Assembly (NCBI GenBank): GCA_021160765.1
Contig: JAGHBW010000104.1
Coordinates: forward strand, 1-5,997
DNA from: Thermoplasmata archaeon
GTDB taxonomy: Archaea; Thermoplasmatota; Penumbrarchaeia; Penumbrarchaeales; EX4484-36
Direction: 5' to 3'
Length of the DNA: 5,997 nt
The position numbers and the translations under genes were made by a program. Each line of letters opens with the position of its first letter. The first letter of the stretch is position 1. The notes beneath the pieces were generated by a model, which was not told where the DNA came from, did not search any database, and worked only from the letters and a program-made list of their open reading frames with translations. Shown here in pieces: positions 5,609 through 5,997 of this stretch.

Positions 5609-5997
5609 ATGCTATATGGAGGTTATAGAACAGTGTTGAAAAGTGGGAAGGATACTTCCAGGAGAGCGGTGGTTCTCCTTCTTCTCGCACTTCTGGTGTC
5701 CCCCCTCCTCCCCGCACCTGCAGATTCCGCTGGGGAGAGGACACTCACCATAAGGCATCCGAACGGGGGGGAGGTTCTGATCGCCGGAAGTACATACAGG
5801 ATCTCTTGGTTCATATCCGACAGCGGTGGCTACATCCTTCTTTCGTATACCACAGAGGGAGATGACGAATACGAATCAATAACGGTCATGGCCAACTATC
5901 CCTCCCACGGAATGGGATGGTACGACTGGCAGATCCCTCCCAATGTAAACTCTACACACTGCAAGGTCCACGTGGCGTGGGTTTCCTCCCTTCTCCC
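5609..5997 (+). CDS. Secreted protein with Kre9/KNH-like beta-sandwich domain, 3'-partial
   Basis: ATG 5609 has GGAGG seven bases upstream. The product begins MLYGGYRTVLKSGKDTSRR, then a hydrophobic core 'AVVLLLLALLVSPLLPAPA' (about residues 20-38) that looks like a Sec signal peptide with cleavage near 'ADSA'. The mature part starts 'LTIRHPNGGEVLIAGSTYRI' and continues with 'SWFISDSGGYILLSYT' and 'YDWQIPP'. This pattern (PNGGE, AGS, I-x-W, then W-x-IP and a late Cys) is that of the N-terminal domain of the Ser-Thr-rich membrane-anchored Kre9/KNH family, often repeated in large archaeal and bacterial surface proteins. The gene runs past the window end after about 129 codons, so any enzymatic or anchoring domains are unseen. 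It has its own promoter and no evident link to the Fe-S genes. It is probably exported; function unknown. Confidence 0.8.
   Translation, partial: MLYGGYRTVLKSGKDTSRRAVVLLLLALLVSPLLPAPADSAGERTLTIRHPNGGEVLIAGSTYRISWFISDSGGYILLSYTTEGDDEYESITVMANYPSHGMGWYDWQIPPNVNSTHCKVHVAWVSSLL

Overview
The window looks archaeal. Promoters are TATA-box type (about 3572-3580 and 5548-5556), and one of them sits at a leaderless-mRNA distance from its start codon. Ribosome-binding sites are GGAGG/GGTGA type. Arginine is mostly AGG/AGA, and coding strands are purine-rich with many G runs. A secreted protein with an N-terminal 'HPNGGE' beta-sandwich domain would suit a Thermoplasmatota-like euryarchaeon. That placement is inference only; no rRNA or other marker is present. 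All genes found are on the + strand and no gap exceeds about 155 bases.

Region A (1-3536) is a tightly packed cassette of four genes. The first three (5'-partial 1-709, 675-1691, 1691-2305) are paralogues that share an N-terminal zinc ribbon and aromatic 'YxPxY/W' motifs. The first two also share a 'VDGxTGEV' PepSY-like motif and two C-terminal membrane helices; the third is a shorter soluble version. The fourth gene (2367-3536) is an SPFH-domain protein of the YdjI/COG4260 type, with a Gly/Met-rich linker and three identical-spacing zinc ribbons at its C-terminus. The nearest precedent I know is the Bacillus subtilis YdjG-YdjH-YdjI membrane complex that anchors the phage-shock protein PspA. 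I therefore read region A as a membrane-associated, possibly envelope-stress, zinc-ribbon complex. This role is inferred.

Region B (3572-5455) is a two-gene iron-sulfur unit with its own promoter. The IscS/NifS-family protein keeps the active-site cysteine loop (Cys325) but has Val204 where the PLP-binding lysine should be, along with other active-site changes. It overlaps or abuts an IscU-type scaffold whose C-terminus carries an extra DUF59/MIP18-like domain. The pair recalls the Archaeoglobus IscS-IscU complex, in which IscS also lacks the lysine and is thought to supply a cluster ligand rather than sulfur.

Region C (5456-5997) is an intergenic region with a TATA box and a small dyad, then the 5' end of a secreted, Kre9/KNH-like beta-sandwich protein that runs off the window.

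The observations I rate highest are the lysine-less IscS, the IscU-DUF59 fusion, the zinc-ribbon/SPFH cassette, and an in-frame TGA that may truncate the third gene of the cassette.
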